Positions 41,923-50,894 of a stretch of DNA of 64,000 nucleotides are shown piece after piece (the first letter of the stretch is position 1; each line of letters starts with the position of its first letter). This DNA is from Stenotrophomonas maltophilia. GTDB taxonomy: Bacteria > Pseudomonadota > Gammaproteobacteria > Xanthomonadales > Xanthomonadaceae. Below the pieces are notes generated by a model. That model ran no database searches. It was not told the DNA's origin and worked only from the letters and a program-made list of their open reading frames with translations. The translations under genes and the position numbers were made by a program. Where the stretch lies: NCBI RefSeq assembly GCF_002799155.1, contig NZ_NERD01000002.1, forward strand, positions 4,078,501 through 4,142,500. The letters run 5' to 3'.

Positions 41923-42390
41923 CTACCCTTTGGCGAAGGCAACAAAGCGACCGCTGAACTCGGCGGCCGGCCTGCCATCGGCTCCGGGCTGGGTGGCGAT
42001 GATGCTGATGCGGGCCTTGCGGCGCTGGCGGAAGGTGTTCAGGAAGGCGTCCCAGCCGGTGGCTTCGGCCGCTTCGGCGTGGGCGTGCAGGTCTTCGTAG
42101 ACCGGCGCCAGGTAGCGCAGGTTGCTGTCGGCCACGTAGACCTCGGCATCGTGGCCGGCCAGGCGCAGGCGCAGGCTGACCAGGGCCCAGCCGGACAGGG
42201 TCAGCACCGAGGCCAGGCTGCCGCCGAAGGCATTGCCCTTGTCGTTGACGTTGGCGGCCAGCGGCGCGGTGATGCGCAGCACGCCATCGGCATAGCCGTC
42301 GAGCTGGATCTGCATGGCGCGCACCGCCGGCATGCAGTCCAGCACGTCCTGCAGGGCGGCCAACGAGGAAGTCAGGGCATCAACGGACAT
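41923..42390 (-). CDS. YiiD C-terminal-type putative thioesterase
   Basis: This 155-residue hot-dog-fold protein has 'IQLDGYADGVLRITAPLAANVNDKGNAFGGSLASVLTLSGWALVSLRL', where the N-D-K-G-x-A-F-G-G segment is the thioesterase-like signature of the YiiD_C family, and 'YVADSNLRYLAPVYEDLHAHA'. The acyl substrate is unknown. ATG 42390 is preferred to the longer frame, which would read through the hemD promoter region. It is divergent from hemD. Confidence 0.82.
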   Translation of the reverse strand: MSVDALTSSLAALQDVLDCMPAVRAMQIQLDGYADGVLRITAPLAANVNDKGNAFGGSLASVLTLSGWALVSLRLRLAGHDAEVYVADSNLRYLAPVYEDLHAHAEAAEATGWDAFLNTFRQRRKARISIIATQPGADGRPAAEFSGRFVAFAKG

Positions 42391-42435
42391 TCGGAGCAGC
42401 GACCAGGACAACGAAGGGCCCGCATAATGCAGGCA

Positions 42436-43236
42436 ATGGTCGACCATACGATACCCACTGGCGCCACCCGTTCCGGCGTGCGCTGGACCCTGATCTCGCT
42501 GCGCCCGCAGGGCCAGCATGCGGCGCTGCGCCGCGCCGTTGCTGGGCTGGGCGGGGAAGTACTGGCCCTGTCACCCTGGCGGTTGCAACGCCTGCACGGC
42601 ACGCCCGTGATGCGCCAGCTGCAACGCGCGCTGAACTGCGACCGGGTGGTGTTCACCAGCCCGGCCGCCGTTGCCGCAGCCGCGTCCCTGCTGCCGCTGG
42701 CCGAGGCACAGCGCAACCCGTGGCTGACCGTGGGCGAAGGCACCGCGCGCGCACTGCAGGCACACGGCATCACCGAGGTGCATGCACCGCAACGGATGGA
42801 CAGTGAAGGCCTGCTGGCGCTGCCGGTGCTGGCCGACGTGCAGGGCCTGCGCATCGGCCTGGTGACCGCGCCCGGCGGTCGTGGCCTGATTGCCGCGCAG
42901 CTGCAGGCGGCGGGCGCCACGATCGAGCGTGCCGACGTGTACCAGCGTCGCCTGCTGCGCCTGCCCCCCCGTGCACTGGCTCGATTGGCGCATTCACCGT
43001 ATCCCTGGATGCTGGCGGTGAGCAGTGGCGAAGCGCTGCAGCACTTCTGGCAGCAGCTCCCGCCGGCACTGCAGCAACGCCTGAAGGCGCACGCGACCGC
43101 CGTGGTGGCCAGTGATCGCCTCGGCGAACAGGCGCGGGCATTGGGCCTGCAGCACGTCATGCGCGCGGCCGGCCCCACCGCTACGCAGCTGGTGGCGGCC
43201 GCACACACCACGCTCACCGGCCCGGCAGCGACCTGA
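42436..43236 (+). CDS. hemD: Uroporphyrinogen-III synthase
   Basis: This protein of about 266 residues cyclises hydroxymethylbilane to uroporphyrinogen III in heme biosynthesis. The family is weakly conserved. Supportive features are 'TLISLRPQGQHAALRRAVAGLGGEVLALSPWRLQ', 'VVFTSPAAVAAAASLL', 'GEGTARALQAHGI', 'LVTAPGGRGLIAAQLQAAGATIERADVYQRR' and 'VVASDRLGEQARALGL', plus position before hemX and hemY. ATG 42436 is chosen; ATG 42427 three codons upstream is an equal alternative. Confidence 0.88.
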   Translation: MVDHTIPTGATRSGVRWTLISLRPQGQHAALRRAVAGLGGEVLALSPWRLQRLHGTPVMRQLQRALNCDRVVFTSPAAVAAAASLLPLAEAQRNPWLTVGEGTARALQAHGITEVHAPQRMDSEGLLALPVLADVQGLRIGLVTAPGGRGLIAAQLQAAGATIERADVYQRRLLRLPPRALARLAHSPYPWMLAVSSGEALQHFWQQLPPALQQRLKAHATAVVASDRLGEQARALGLQHVMRAAGPTATQLVAAAHTTLTGPAAT

Positions 43237-43339
43237 ACAGGGACGTGGGTCACGCTTGCCGCTGTCGTCAGCAACAGTGATGCTGTGCACAACGCGGCCT
43301 GCCGGCCCCAACCGGCGACGTTGCCGACAAGGAAGCCCG

Positions 43340-44317
43340 ATGAACGACACTCCGCCCGTTTCCCCGCCCCGTCGACCCGTGCGCTGGCTGCTGCCGTTGG
43401 CCGGGGTGGTCGTGCTTGGCGTGGGGGGCTATGCCGGCTGGTACGTCTGGCAACAGCAACAAAGTGAACAGGCAGCGCAGGCACAGACCACTGCCGTGCA
43501 GCTGCAGGGCCTGGAGGCCACGCTGGATGCACTGCGCCGTGACCAGCGCGCGAGCAGCCAGCGCCTGCAGGACGCAGCCGCTACCAACCGCGTGCTGCGC
43601 GACGAGATGCTGGGCCTTTCCCAGCGCAGCGCCTTGCTGGAAGAAAACCTGGCCAAGCTGGCCGACAGCGCCAACCAGGGCCGCCAGGCGGTGCAGCGCG
43701 ATGAGGCCGAACTGCTGCTGACCCAGGCCGCGCAGCGCCTGAACTACGCCGACGATGTGGAAGGCGCACGCCGGTTGTACGCCCAGGCCGCGACGGCGCT
43801 GGCCCAACTGCCCGACAGTGACGGCCTGAACCTGCGCCAGGCGCTGGTGCAGGAGCGCGAAGCACTGGATGCGCTCGGCGGCGGCCCGCGCGTGCAGTCG
43901 CTGCAGCGCCTGGATGCGGTGGCCAGGGCGCTGCAGGGCCTGCCGTCGCAGATCACCGGCACGACCGGCAGCAACCCCGCCAAGCCCTGGTGGCAGGCCA
44001 CGCTGGCGCCGTTCGTGGACATCACCCCGAGCCGCCAGAACGGCCCGTTGACCGCTGCCGAACAGCGCACTGCCGACGACGCGCTGCAGCTGGAACTGAC
44101 ATTGGCGCGTGCTGCGATCGAGCGCGGCGACCGCGCGGGCCGCAATACGGCATTGGATCGCGTGGAGCACTGGGCGCAACGGCGCTGGCCGGATTCACCA
44201 GCCCTGCGCGCGCAACGTGCTGAACTGAAGGCCTTGCGCGAACTGCCGCTGCAGGCCAGCGACGCTGTTCTTGGCAGCACCCTGCAACAACTGCGCACCC
44301 AGACCGACCGGAGGTAA
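43340..44317 (+). CDS. hemX: HemX-family membrane protein
   Basis: This 325-residue protein is anchored by one N-terminal helix (WLLPLAGVVVLGVGGYAGWYVW), with a periplasmic coiled coil (AVQLQGLEATLDALRRDQRASSQRLQD) and the HemX domain 'RDEAELLLTQAAQRLNYADDVEGARRLYAQA'. It is encoded between hemD and hemY, with an AAGGAAG site before ATG 43340. The biochemical role of HemX in this family is unclear; it is not required for the synthase step. Confidence 0.9.
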   Translation: MNDTPPVSPPRRPVRWLLPLAGVVVLGVGGYAGWYVWQQQQSEQAAQAQTTAVQLQGLEATLDALRRDQRASSQRLQDAAATNRVLRDEMLGLSQRSALLEENLAKLADSANQGRQAVQRDEAELLLTQAAQRLNYADDVEGARRLYAQAATALAQLPDSDGLNLRQALVQEREALDALGGGPRVQSLQRLDAVARALQGLPSQITGTTGSNPAKPWWQATLAPFVDITPSRQNGPLTAAEQRTADDALQLELTLARAAIERGDRAGRNTALDRVEHWAQRRWPDSPALRAQRAELKALRELPLQASDAVLGSTLQQLRTQTDRR

Positions 44318-44323
44318 GCCCGC

Positions 44324-45619
44324 ATGAAACCCCTGCAATCACTGGTCGTGCTGTTGCTGGCCGTGGCCATCGGCGTGGTGGCCGCACAATGGCTCGGCGC
44401 CGATGACCTGAACCGCTTCGGCGAAGTGACCCTGCGCTACGGTGGCTACGACTACCACAGCAACCTGCCGAAGGTGGCGCTGCTGTCGGTGATCGCGGTG
44501 CTGGTGCTGTGGCTGCTGTGGAGCCTGATTGCCGCACCGTTCCGTGCCTGGGGCCGCTACCGCCGCAAGCAGGGCCGGGTGCGCCTGATCGATGGCCTGC
44601 AGGCCTATGAGCATGGCCAGTGGCAGCGTGCCGAGAAGCTGCTGGACGGCGCCGCCAAGGACCCGGAAGTGAGCGCGGTGGCATTGGCCAATGCCGTGCG
44701 CAGTGCGCAGGCACGTGCCGATGGCCCCGCTGGCGAGGCGCTGCTGCAGCGCCTGGGTGAAAGCGATGCCACCCTGCAGGCGCTGCTGCGCGCCGAACAG
44801 CTGCTGGCGCGCGATCTGCCCGTGGATGCGATCAATGCCCTGGACGTAGCGGCAATCCAGCCGCTGCCGCCGCGCGGCCTGTGGCTGCGCACCGAAGCGT
44901 TGGCACAGGCCGGCCGCGCCCACGAGGCGTATGGCCAGCTGGGCGCACTGCGCCAGAGCAAGGTGCTTCCGGCCGACGCGAACAGCGAACTGGAAGCCCG
45001 CCTGGCTGCACAGGCGCTGCTGGAAGCGGCCGACGTCAACGCGCTGGCCGCGCAGTGGGAAGCCACGCCGAAGGCGCTGCGGCCGACCCCTGACGTGGTG
45101 GGCGCCTATGCCAGCCGCGCGGTGGCCCTGAACTGGGATGAGCCGGCGCTGCTGGCGCTGGAACAGGCGCTGGACCAGCGCTGGGACGATGAACTGGTGG
45201 CGCTGTATGGCCGCCTGCCGGCCGAGCGCCTGGCCACGCGCCAGAGCAATCTGGCACGCTGGCGCAACGTGCATGACGACTCGGCCGCGCTGCGCCTGGC
45301 ACAGGGCCGCGTCGCCCTGGCCCAGCAGCAGTGGGATGCTGCCGATGCGTTCCTGCACGAGGCCATCGCCGCGGGCGCAGGTACCCCGGCATGGGAGGCG
45401 CTGGGTGAGCTGTTCGCACAGCGTGGCGAGCACGCGCTGGCCGCGCAGTGCCTGGCCAATGCGCTGCGACTGCAGCGGGGCGAGGACAGCGTGGAACTGG
45501 TGCGCGGCACCGAGACTCCGCTGCGTGCCACGGTGGAGGAACAGCCGATCGCGGTGCAGCCGCCGGTGTATGACGCCAACGAGGAGCGCGACGAATTCGG
45601 TAATCCGCGGTTGCCCTAA
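44324..45619 (+). CDS. hemY: HemY-family TPR membrane protein
   Basis: This 431-residue protein has two N-terminal membrane helices ('LQSLVVLLLAVAIGVVAAQWLG' and 'VALLSVIAVLVLWLLWSLIAAPF') followed by TPR-like helical repeats ('YEHGQWQRAEKLLDGAAKDP', 'WDAADAFLHEAIAAGAGTPAWEALGELFAQRGEHALAAQCLANALRL'). It starts 6 bp after hemX. It is named for its hem-operon position and is distinct from the HemY protoporphyrinogen oxidase of Gram-positive bacteria. Confidence 0.92.
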   Translation: MKPLQSLVVLLLAVAIGVVAAQWLGADDLNRFGEVTLRYGGYDYHSNLPKVALLSVIAVLVLWLLWSLIAAPFRAWGRYRRKQGRVRLIDGLQAYEHGQWQRAEKLLDGAAKDPEVSAVALANAVRSAQARADGPAGEALLQRLGESDATLQALLRAEQLLARDLPVDAINALDVAAIQPLPPRGLWLRTEALAQAGRAHEAYGQLGALRQSKVLPADANSELEARLAAQALLEAADVNALAAQWEATPKALRPTPDVVGAYASRAVALNWDEPALLALEQALDQRWDDELVALYGRLPAERLATRQSNLARWRNVHDDSAALRLAQGRVALAQQQWDAADAFLHEAIAAGAGTPAWEALGELFAQRGEHALAAQCLANALRLQRGEDSVELVRGTETPLRATVEEQPIAVQPPVYDANEERDEFGNPRLP

Positions 45620-45632
45620 GCATCGCTGAGGT

Positions 45633-45653
45633 GTGCCGACCAACGGTCGGCAC
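45633..45653. repeat. Single REP palindrome
   Basis: GTGCCGACC-AAC-GGTCGGCAC followed by CCACC lies just after the hemY stop and before the shared terminator. It is identical in sequence to copies at 56,675 and 56,750. Confidence 0.75.
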
Positions 45654-45662
45654 CCACCGGAC

Positions 45663-45697
45663 AAAAAAAACGCCGCCCGATGGGCGGCGTTTTTTTG
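45663..45697. terminator. Bidirectional rho-independent terminator
   Basis: AAAAAAAACGCCGCCC / GGGCGGCGTTTTTTT has A8 and T7 flanks around an 8-bp GC stem, between convergent hemY and the thiolase gene. Confidence 0.93.
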
Positions 45698-45714
45698 TTG
45701 TTCGATGGAGGCAA

Positions 45715-46995
45715 TCAGCGCTCGACGATCGCCACTACGCCCATGCCGCCGGCGGTGCAGATCGACACCAGCGCGCGGCCACCGCCGCGCTCGGCCAGCT
45801 GCTTGGCCGCCGTGGCGATCACGCGTGCGCCCGTCGCCGCGAACGGGTGGCCGGTAGCCAGCGACGAACCCAGCAGGTTGATCTTGTCCGGGTCGATGCG
45901 ACCCATCGGCGCGTCCAGGCCCAGGCGGTTGCGGCAGTAATCCTCGCTCTCCCACGCGCGCAGGGTGCACAGCACCTGCGCGGCGAAGGCTTCGTGGATC
46001 TCGTAGATGTCGAAGTCCTGCAGGGTCAGGCCATTGCGCTTGAGCATCTCCGGCACCGCCACGGTCGGCGCCATCAGCAGGCCTTCGCCATGCACGAAGT
46101 CCACAGCAGAGACATGCGCGTCGCGCAGGTAGGCCTGCGGCTCATGGCCGTGGGCGCGCGCCCACTCTTCGCTGGCCAGCAGCACCGCAGCGGCGCCGTC
46201 GGTCAGCGGGGTGGAGTTGGCCGCGGTGAGCGTGCCACGGCCGGAGACCTTGTCGAAGGCCGGCTTCAGCGTGGCCAGCTTTTCCAGCGAGGTATCCGGG
46301 CGCAGGATGTTGTCACGCTCGACGCCACGGAACGGTGCGATCAGGTCATTGAAGAAGCCGCGCTCATAGGCCGCGGCCAGCTTCTTGTGCGAGGACACCG
46401 CCCATTCGTCCTGCGAGTCGCGCGAGATGTTCCATTCCTTGGCCATGTCCTCGCAGTGGTCGCCCATGCTCTTGCCGGTGCGCGGCTCGGCCACGCCCGG
46501 GAACTCGGGCTTGAGCTCGGAGAACTTGAAGCCAGCGGTCAGCGCGCGGATCTTGTCGCCGGTGCTCTTGGCACGGTTGGCGGCCAGCAGGCGCGCACGC
46601 AGCTTCTTGCCGTAGACGATCGGCACGTCGGAGGTGGTGTCCGAACCGCCGCCGATGCCCGATTCGATCTGGCCCAGCGCGATCTTGTTGGCGACAGTGA
46701 TGATGCTGTCCAGCGAGGTGCCACAGGCGCGCTGCAGGGTGATGCCCGGGGTCAGCGGCGACAGGCCGGACGACAGCGTGGCTTCACGGCCCAGGTTCCA
46801 GTCGCTGGAGTGCTTGATCACCGCACCCATCGCCACTTCGCCCAGCTGCTGGCCATGCAGGCCGAAACGTTCGACCAGCGCGCCCAGCGTACGGACCGAC
46901 ATGCCGAGGTTGCCGACATCCGAGTACGCGGTGTTCTGGCGGCAGAACGGGATGCGGACGCCACCGAGGATGGCGACGGGACGAGCGTTGGGCAT
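45715..46995 (-). CDS. FadI-type acetyl-CoA C-acyltransferase (thiolase)
   Basis: This 426-residue thiolase has the nucleophilic cysteine in 'LQRACGTSLDSI' near residue 90, 'NSTPLTDGAAAVLLAS', 'IYEIHEAFAAQVL' and the C-terminal acid/base pair in 'ATGHPFAATGAR' and 'ICTAGGMGVVA'. The sequence resembles E. coli FadI, the thiolase of anaerobic or alternative beta-oxidation. There is no fadJ partner next to it. The start MPNARPVAILGG (46995) is the first ATG that puts the fold at the N-terminus; the open frame upstream spans the divergent promoter and is spurious. Confidence 0.9.
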   Translation of the reverse strand: MPNARPVAILGGVRIPFCRQNTAYSDVGNLGMSVRTLGALVERFGLHGQQLGEVAMGAVIKHSSDWNLGREATLSSGLSPLTPGITLQRACGTSLDSIITVANKIALGQIESGIGGGSDTTSDVPIVYGKKLRARLLAANRAKSTGDKIRALTAGFKFSELKPEFPGVAEPRTGKSMGDHCEDMAKEWNISRDSQDEWAVSSHKKLAAAYERGFFNDLIAPFRGVERDNILRPDTSLEKLATLKPAFDKVSGRGTLTAANSTPLTDGAAAVLLASEEWARAHGHEPQAYLRDAHVSAVDFVHGEGLLMAPTVAVPEMLKRNGLTLQDFDIYEIHEAFAAQVLCTLRAWESEDYCRNRLGLDAPMGRIDPDKINLLGSSLATGHPFAATGARVIATAAKQLAERGGGRALVSICTAGGMGVVAIVER

Positions 46996-47103
46996 GGAGA
47001 TACCTGGCATGGATGAGGGTGTCTGCAACATGGCCTGCACGACGGAGCAGGCATAATGGAGCCAAGTGTAGCTGCCGCCCTGTGATGGGCCAACCGTGGA
47101 ACC

Positions 47104-47991
47104 ATGAGCAAACCCGACCCCGCGATGAATGCCCTTGGCGTGCTGGCCCTGGAACTGGCCGGCGGCGAAATCCCCCGCCAAGCGGTACTCAGCGCCGATC
47201 AGGCCGGTGAACTGGCCGAACGCGTCGGCCGTGACCTGGCCAAGCTGGTGCCGCAGGTGGCCGAGCTGGACCTGGTGTTCGCCGCCGCCCATTTCGACCC
47301 GGCCGAAGTACTGCGCCCGGGCTGGCCGATCCACCGCCGGCTGGAAGAGCTGCAGATGCGCGCACCGGGCCGCAACCAGGGACCGCGCCTGCTGGCCTTC
47401 GGTACCGATGCCAACGGTGATGTGCCGCTGCCGTTCCAGGCCGATGCCAGCCTGGTGGGTGGCGGCCTGCGCGTGGTGCCGTTCCTGCTGACCGGCAGCG
47501 ACGTGGCCACCACCAATGCGGTGGCCGAGGCGCTGGAAGACACGCTGCTGGCCAACGGCATGGCCCATGCCGACACCGCGTTGATGGCGCAGAACACCTT
47601 CGGTGCCCGCATCGAACACGCGCGCTATTTCACCGTGAATGATCTGGCCGCGATGATGTCGATGCAGTACGACAATCAAGGTCTGGCGGCGCTGTGGCCG
47701 CTGATCGAGACCGCGATCATGGCGCCGGGCGAGGACGAGTGGCTCAATGCTGCGCCCGAGCCGCTGCTGCGCTATACGCACGGCGAGGCGCGCATGGCAC
47801 TGTTCGACCCGGCCGGCTGGTGCGCCCACTACAACCACGGCAAGAACGACTGCGATCGCTTGAAGGGCATCTACGAGCAGTTCCTGATGCGCCAGCGGCA
47901 GATGGCGGCGGTGCTGGAAGCGCACGGCGTGCCGGTGCTGTTCGTGCACTGCGAGGCCGGGCAGGACGCGCGCGAGCTGCTGGCACGCTGA
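47104..47991 (+). CDS. Conserved-looking cytoplasmic protein, unknown function
   Basis: This 295-residue protein is not recognised and has no signal or membrane helix. Features include 'LDLVFAAAHFDPAEVLRPGWPIHRRLEEL', 'NTFGARIEHARYFTVNDLAAMMSMQYDNQGL', 'GWCAHYNHGKNDCDRLKGIYEQFLMRQRQM' and a closing 'VLFVHCEAGQDARELLAR'. Clustered cysteines and histidines in the last 60 residues could bind a metal. It is divergent from the thiolase gene by 108 bp. Confidence 0.75.
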   Translation: MSKPDPAMNALGVLALELAGGEIPRQAVLSADQAGELAERVGRDLAKLVPQVAELDLVFAAAHFDPAEVLRPGWPIHRRLEELQMRAPGRNQGPRLLAFGTDANGDVPLPFQADASLVGGGLRVVPFLLTGSDVATTNAVAEALEDTLLANGMAHADTALMAQNTFGARIEHARYFTVNDLAAMMSMQYDNQGLAALWPLIETAIMAPGEDEWLNAAPEPLLRYTHGEARMALFDPAGWCAHYNHGKNDCDRLKGIYEQFLMRQRQMAAVLEAHGVPVLFVHCEAGQDARELLAR

Positions 47992-48017
47992 TCCGGGTGG
48001 CTTGTTCTTGTTGGTAA

Positions 48018-48072
48018 TGCCGGCCACTGGCCGGCAACCTCCGGATCTACGATTGCCGGCCAGCGGCCGGCA
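48018..48072. repeat. Inverted GTAG-type (SMAG-like) REP dimer
   Basis: TGCCGGCC-ACT-GGCCGGCA (48018-48036) and TGCCGGCC-AGC-GGCCGGCA (48054-48072), the latter followed by CTACC, lie between convergent genes. The GTAG head is read on the complementary strand. Confidence 0.85.
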
Positions 48073-48084
48073 CTACCGATCAAG

Positions 48085-48112
48085 AAAAACGCCGGCTTGC
48101 GCCGGCGTTTTC
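48085..48112. terminator. Bidirectional rho-independent terminator
   Basis: AAAAACGCCGGC-TTGC-GCCGGCGTTTT lies 20 bp past the sodC stop on the minus strand and also faces the convergent 47104 gene. Confidence 0.88.
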
Positions 48113-48132
48113 CATTTCCAGCAGGATCGCGC

Positions 48133-48750
48133 TTACGGGGCCTTCTGGATCACCGCACACGCCAGGCGCGCGCCGGCGTTGCCGGTCGGTTGGGTCTTGT
48201 AGTCATCCGCATCGGCGTGGACGATCAGGCCGCGGCCGATGATGTCGAAGTCATCACCCTTGCCGATGTTCACGTTGCTCGACACCGGGCCGTCGATGGT
48301 GGCCACACCCTTGTCGTCGGCCTTGATGTTGGGCATGTCGCCACCGTGGTGCGGATCGGCGGCCACGCTGCCGTGGTCCTGCTTGCCCGGGTTGAAGTGG
48401 CCACCGGCGCTCATGCCGTCCGGCGCGCTGCAGTCGCCCTTCTCGTGGATGTGGAAGCCGTGCTCGCTGCCCGGCTTCAGGCCCGTGACCTGGCCGGTTA
48501 CGTGGACCTTGCCGTCGACCACCTTGAAGGTGACGCTGCCCTTGGTTTCGTTGCCCTGGGTCGGTGCCAGTTCGGCCGTTGCCGAAGCATCGGCAGCCGG
48601 TGCGGTGGCCGGTTCCGGCGTTGCCGCCGGTTCGGTGGTGGCGCCCTCGGCCGGCGGGGTTTCAGCCTGCGGCGCGGCCGGTTGCTGGTTGCAGGCCGCC
48701 AGGCCCAGCGCGGCGATGGCCGCGAACAGCGAAGTGTGGATCAGACGCAT
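48133..48750 (-). CDS. sodC: Cu,Zn superoxide dismutase, lipoprotein form (first of two)
   Basis: This 205-residue protein has a lipobox (LGLAAC), a long Ala/Pro/Thr/Glu linker, then the SodC fold with metal ligands in 'GFHIHEKGDCSAPDGMSAGGHFNP', 'HGSVAADPHHGGDMPNI' and 'LIVHADADDYKTQP'. It would dismutate periplasmic superoxide. It lies 32 bp downstream of a second sodC on the same strand, so the pair is probably one operon. Confidence 0.93.
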   Translation of the reverse strand: MRLIHTSLFAAIAALGLAACNQQPAAPQAETPPAEGATTEPAATPEPATAPAADASATAELAPTQGNETKGSVTFKVVDGKVHVTGQVTGLKPGSEHGFHIHEKGDCSAPDGMSAGGHFNPGKQDHGSVAADPHHGGDMPNIKADDKGVATIDGPVSSNVNIGKGDDFDIIGRGLIVHADADDYKTQPTGNAGARLACAVIQKAP

Positions 48751-48782
48751 TGGAATCTCTCCCTGGATGAAGCCTGCGGTGA

Positions 48783-49352
48783 TCAGCGGACGACCCGGAT
48801 CACGCCACAGGCGATGCGGACGCCGGCATTGCCGGCGGGCTGGCTGCGATAGTCGTCGGCGTTGGCATGCACGACCAGTGCACGTCCGGCGATATCGGTG
48901 GCGGCGCCTCCGCCAAGGGTAACGCCCTTGAGGTGGATATCGACGTTGGCGCGGCCCTGGGCGTCGGCACGCAGATTGTCCATGTCGCCCAGGTGGTGCT
49001 TGCCGGTACCAGCGCGGCCATGCGCAGCTCCACCAGGATTGAAGTGATTGCCAGCGCTGCTGGCATCCACCGCACTGCAGTCGCCGCGCTCGTGGATGTG
49101 GAAGCCGGCCAGCTGCATCGGCTGCAGGCCACCGATCAGGCCGGTGATGTGGATGCCACCGGGCTCCACCATCAGCGCGATGCGGCCACTGACGATGCTG
49201 GCCGAGGCCGGCGACAGATTGGCCTCGGCCTGCTTGGCGGCGCTGACCACGGTCGGCGGCGGCGGGGTGGGCTCGGCCTTCTTCGGCGCACTGCCACAGG
49301 CAGACAGCAGCACGGCGGCGGACAACGGCAGGATGGCAAAGGACAGGCGCAT
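48783..49352 (-). CDS. sodC: Cu,Zn superoxide dismutase, lipoprotein form (second of two)
   Basis: This 189-residue paralogue has lipobox LLSAC, a lysine/proline linker, then 'GFHIHERGDCSAVDASSAGNHFNPG', 'HGRAGTGKHHLGDMDNL' and 'LVVHANADDY'. All copper and zinc ligands are retained, although the domain has diverged from its neighbour. The start MRLSFAILPLSAAVLL (49352) is chosen over an upstream in-frame ATG that would spoil the signal peptide. It lies upstream of the other sodC in the transcription direction. Confidence 0.92.
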   Translation of the reverse strand: MRLSFAILPLSAAVLLSACGSAPKKAEPTPPPPTVVSAAKQAEANLSPASASIVSGRIALMVEPGGIHITGLIGGLQPMQLAGFHIHERGDCSAVDASSAGNHFNPGGAAHGRAGTGKHHLGDMDNLRADAQGRANVDIHLKGVTLGGGAATDIAGRALVVHANADDYRSQPAGNAGVRIACGVIRVVR

Positions 49353-49445
49353 CGAAGACTCCTTGCAGATGACACTAAGCATTGCATCGTCCATGAACGA
49401 TCAACGGTTCGGCAAGCGGGCGCGAGGATCGCGTGCAGGGGCCGT

Positions 49446-50894
49446 TCAATGGCCCCCGCGGCGGCGCCCGGCGCCCAGCTTGCGGGTAAGGGTATTGCGG
49501 CCGAGGCCCAGGCGGGCAGCGGCTTCGGCGCGGCGGCCGTGGGTGATCTGCAGCGCGGCCTCCAGCAGGGCATGGTCGACCCGCTCGCGCACCTGCGCGT
49601 GCAACCCTTCCGCCCCCTCACCCAGCTGCCGGCGTGCCCATTCCGACAGCATCGCCTCCCACTGCCCTGGATCGGCACTGTTGCTGCTGCCGCGGCGGCC
49701 CCGCGCGCGGTTCAGCGCGGTATCGACATCGGCCACGCCGATGGTGTCCGCGGCGGCCAGCGCGGCCATCCGCCAGCACACGTTCTCCAGTTCACGCACG
49801 TTGCCTGGCCAATCATGCTCGCGCAGCGCCTGCAGGGCGGCGGCGGTCAATCGCTTCGGTGGCGTATCCAGCTTGCGTGCAGCGGCGGCCAGGAAGGTAC
49901 TGGCCAGTTGCGCGATGTCCTCGCGGCGTTCGCGCAACGGCGGCAGCTGCAGGCGCACCACGTCCAGGCGGTGCAGCAGATCGGCGCGGAACTTTCCCAG
50001 TGCAACCAGGCCTTCCAGATCCTGGTGGGTGGCGGCGACCACGCGCACATCGACGCGGATCAGCTCGCGGCCACCGACGCGGAAGAACTCGCCCTGTGCC
50101 AGCACACGCAGCAGGCGGGTCTGCAACGGCAACGGCATGTCGCCGATTTCATCCAGGAACAGCGTGCCACCGTCGGCCTGCTCGAAGCGACCGATGTGGC
50201 GGCGCTGCGCACCGGTGAAGGCGCCGGCTTCGTGGCCGAACAACTCGCTTTCCAGCAGCTCGGCCGGAATCGCGGCGGTATTGAGCGCGACGAACGGCCC
50301 CTGCGCTCGCGGTGATTCACGATGCAGCGCGTTGGCCACCAGTTCCTTGCCGGTGCCGGTCTCGCCGGTGATCAGCACCGCCAGCGGCGCCTGCGCCAGG
50401 CGACCGATGGCGCGGAACAGCGCGCGCATCGGCGGGGCATCGCCCACCAGCTGCGGCGGTTGATCGCCGTGCGTTTCCGCCGCTGGCGTGGGCGCCGCCA
50501 GTGCCGGTGCCACTGCCGGCAGCACGCGCTGCGCCAGCGCCACCGCATCGTCCAGGTCGAACGGTTTGGACAGGAATTCATGCGCGCCACCGCGGAACGC
50601 GCCCGCAGTGCTGGCTACGTCGGTATAGGCCGACATCACCACCACCGGCAGTTGCGGCAGCGCGGCCTTGAGCTTGTCCAGCAGCACCAGGCCGTCATCG
50701 CCCGGCATGCGCACATCGGTGAACAGCAGCGCCGGTGGCGGGCCCTCGCTCAAGGCCTGCAGGGCGGGCGCGGCGCTGTCGAAATCGACGACCTGGTAGC
50801 CCGCTTCGCGCAGCGCGGTACACAGCACGAAGCGTACGGCTCGATCGTCATCGACCACCCAGATGCGCTGTGGGGACGAAGAAGACTCAGACAT
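49446..50894 (-). CDS. glnG: Nitrogen regulator NtrC (sigma-54 activator)
   Basis: This 482-residue activator has a receiver domain (acids in IWVVDDDRAV, phosphoacceptor in LLFTDVRMPGDDG, lysine in FLSKPFDL). Its AAA+ domain has the Walker A motif GETGTGKELVA, the sigma-54 contact loop GAFTGA and DEIGDMPL. A Fis-type HTH at the C-terminus reads 'EAAARLGLGRNTLTRKL'. It activates nitrogen-starvation promoters such as glnA after phosphorylation by NtrB. It overlaps ntrB by 8 nt. Confidence 0.96.
   Translation of the reverse strand: MSESSSSPQRIWVVDDDRAVRFVLCTALREAGYQVVDFDSAAPALQALSEGPPPALLFTDVRMPGDDGLVLLDKLKAALPQLPVVVMSAYTDVASTAGAFRGGAHEFLSKPFDLDDAVALAQRVLPAVAPALAAPTPAAETHGDQPPQLVGDAPPMRALFRAIGRLAQAPLAVLITGETGTGKELVANALHRESPRAQGPFVALNTAAIPAELLESELFGHEAGAFTGAQRRHIGRFEQADGGTLFLDEIGDMPLPLQTRLLRVLAQGEFFRVGGRELIRVDVRVVAATHQDLEGLVALGKFRADLLHRLDVVRLQLPPLRERREDIAQLASTFLAAAARKLDTPPKRLTAAALQALREHDWPGNVRELENVCWRMAALAAADTIGVADVDTALNRARGRRGSSNSADPGQWEAMLSEWARRQLGEGAEGLHAQVRERVDHALLEAALQITHGRRAEAAARLGLGRNTLTRKLGAGRRRGGH

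Noticed and set aside
45715..48027. 770-residue minus-strand frame seeming to fuse an N-terminal extension to the thiolase
   Set aside because: The extension is antisense to the 47104 gene and lacks fold signals; the thiolase starts naturally at 46995.
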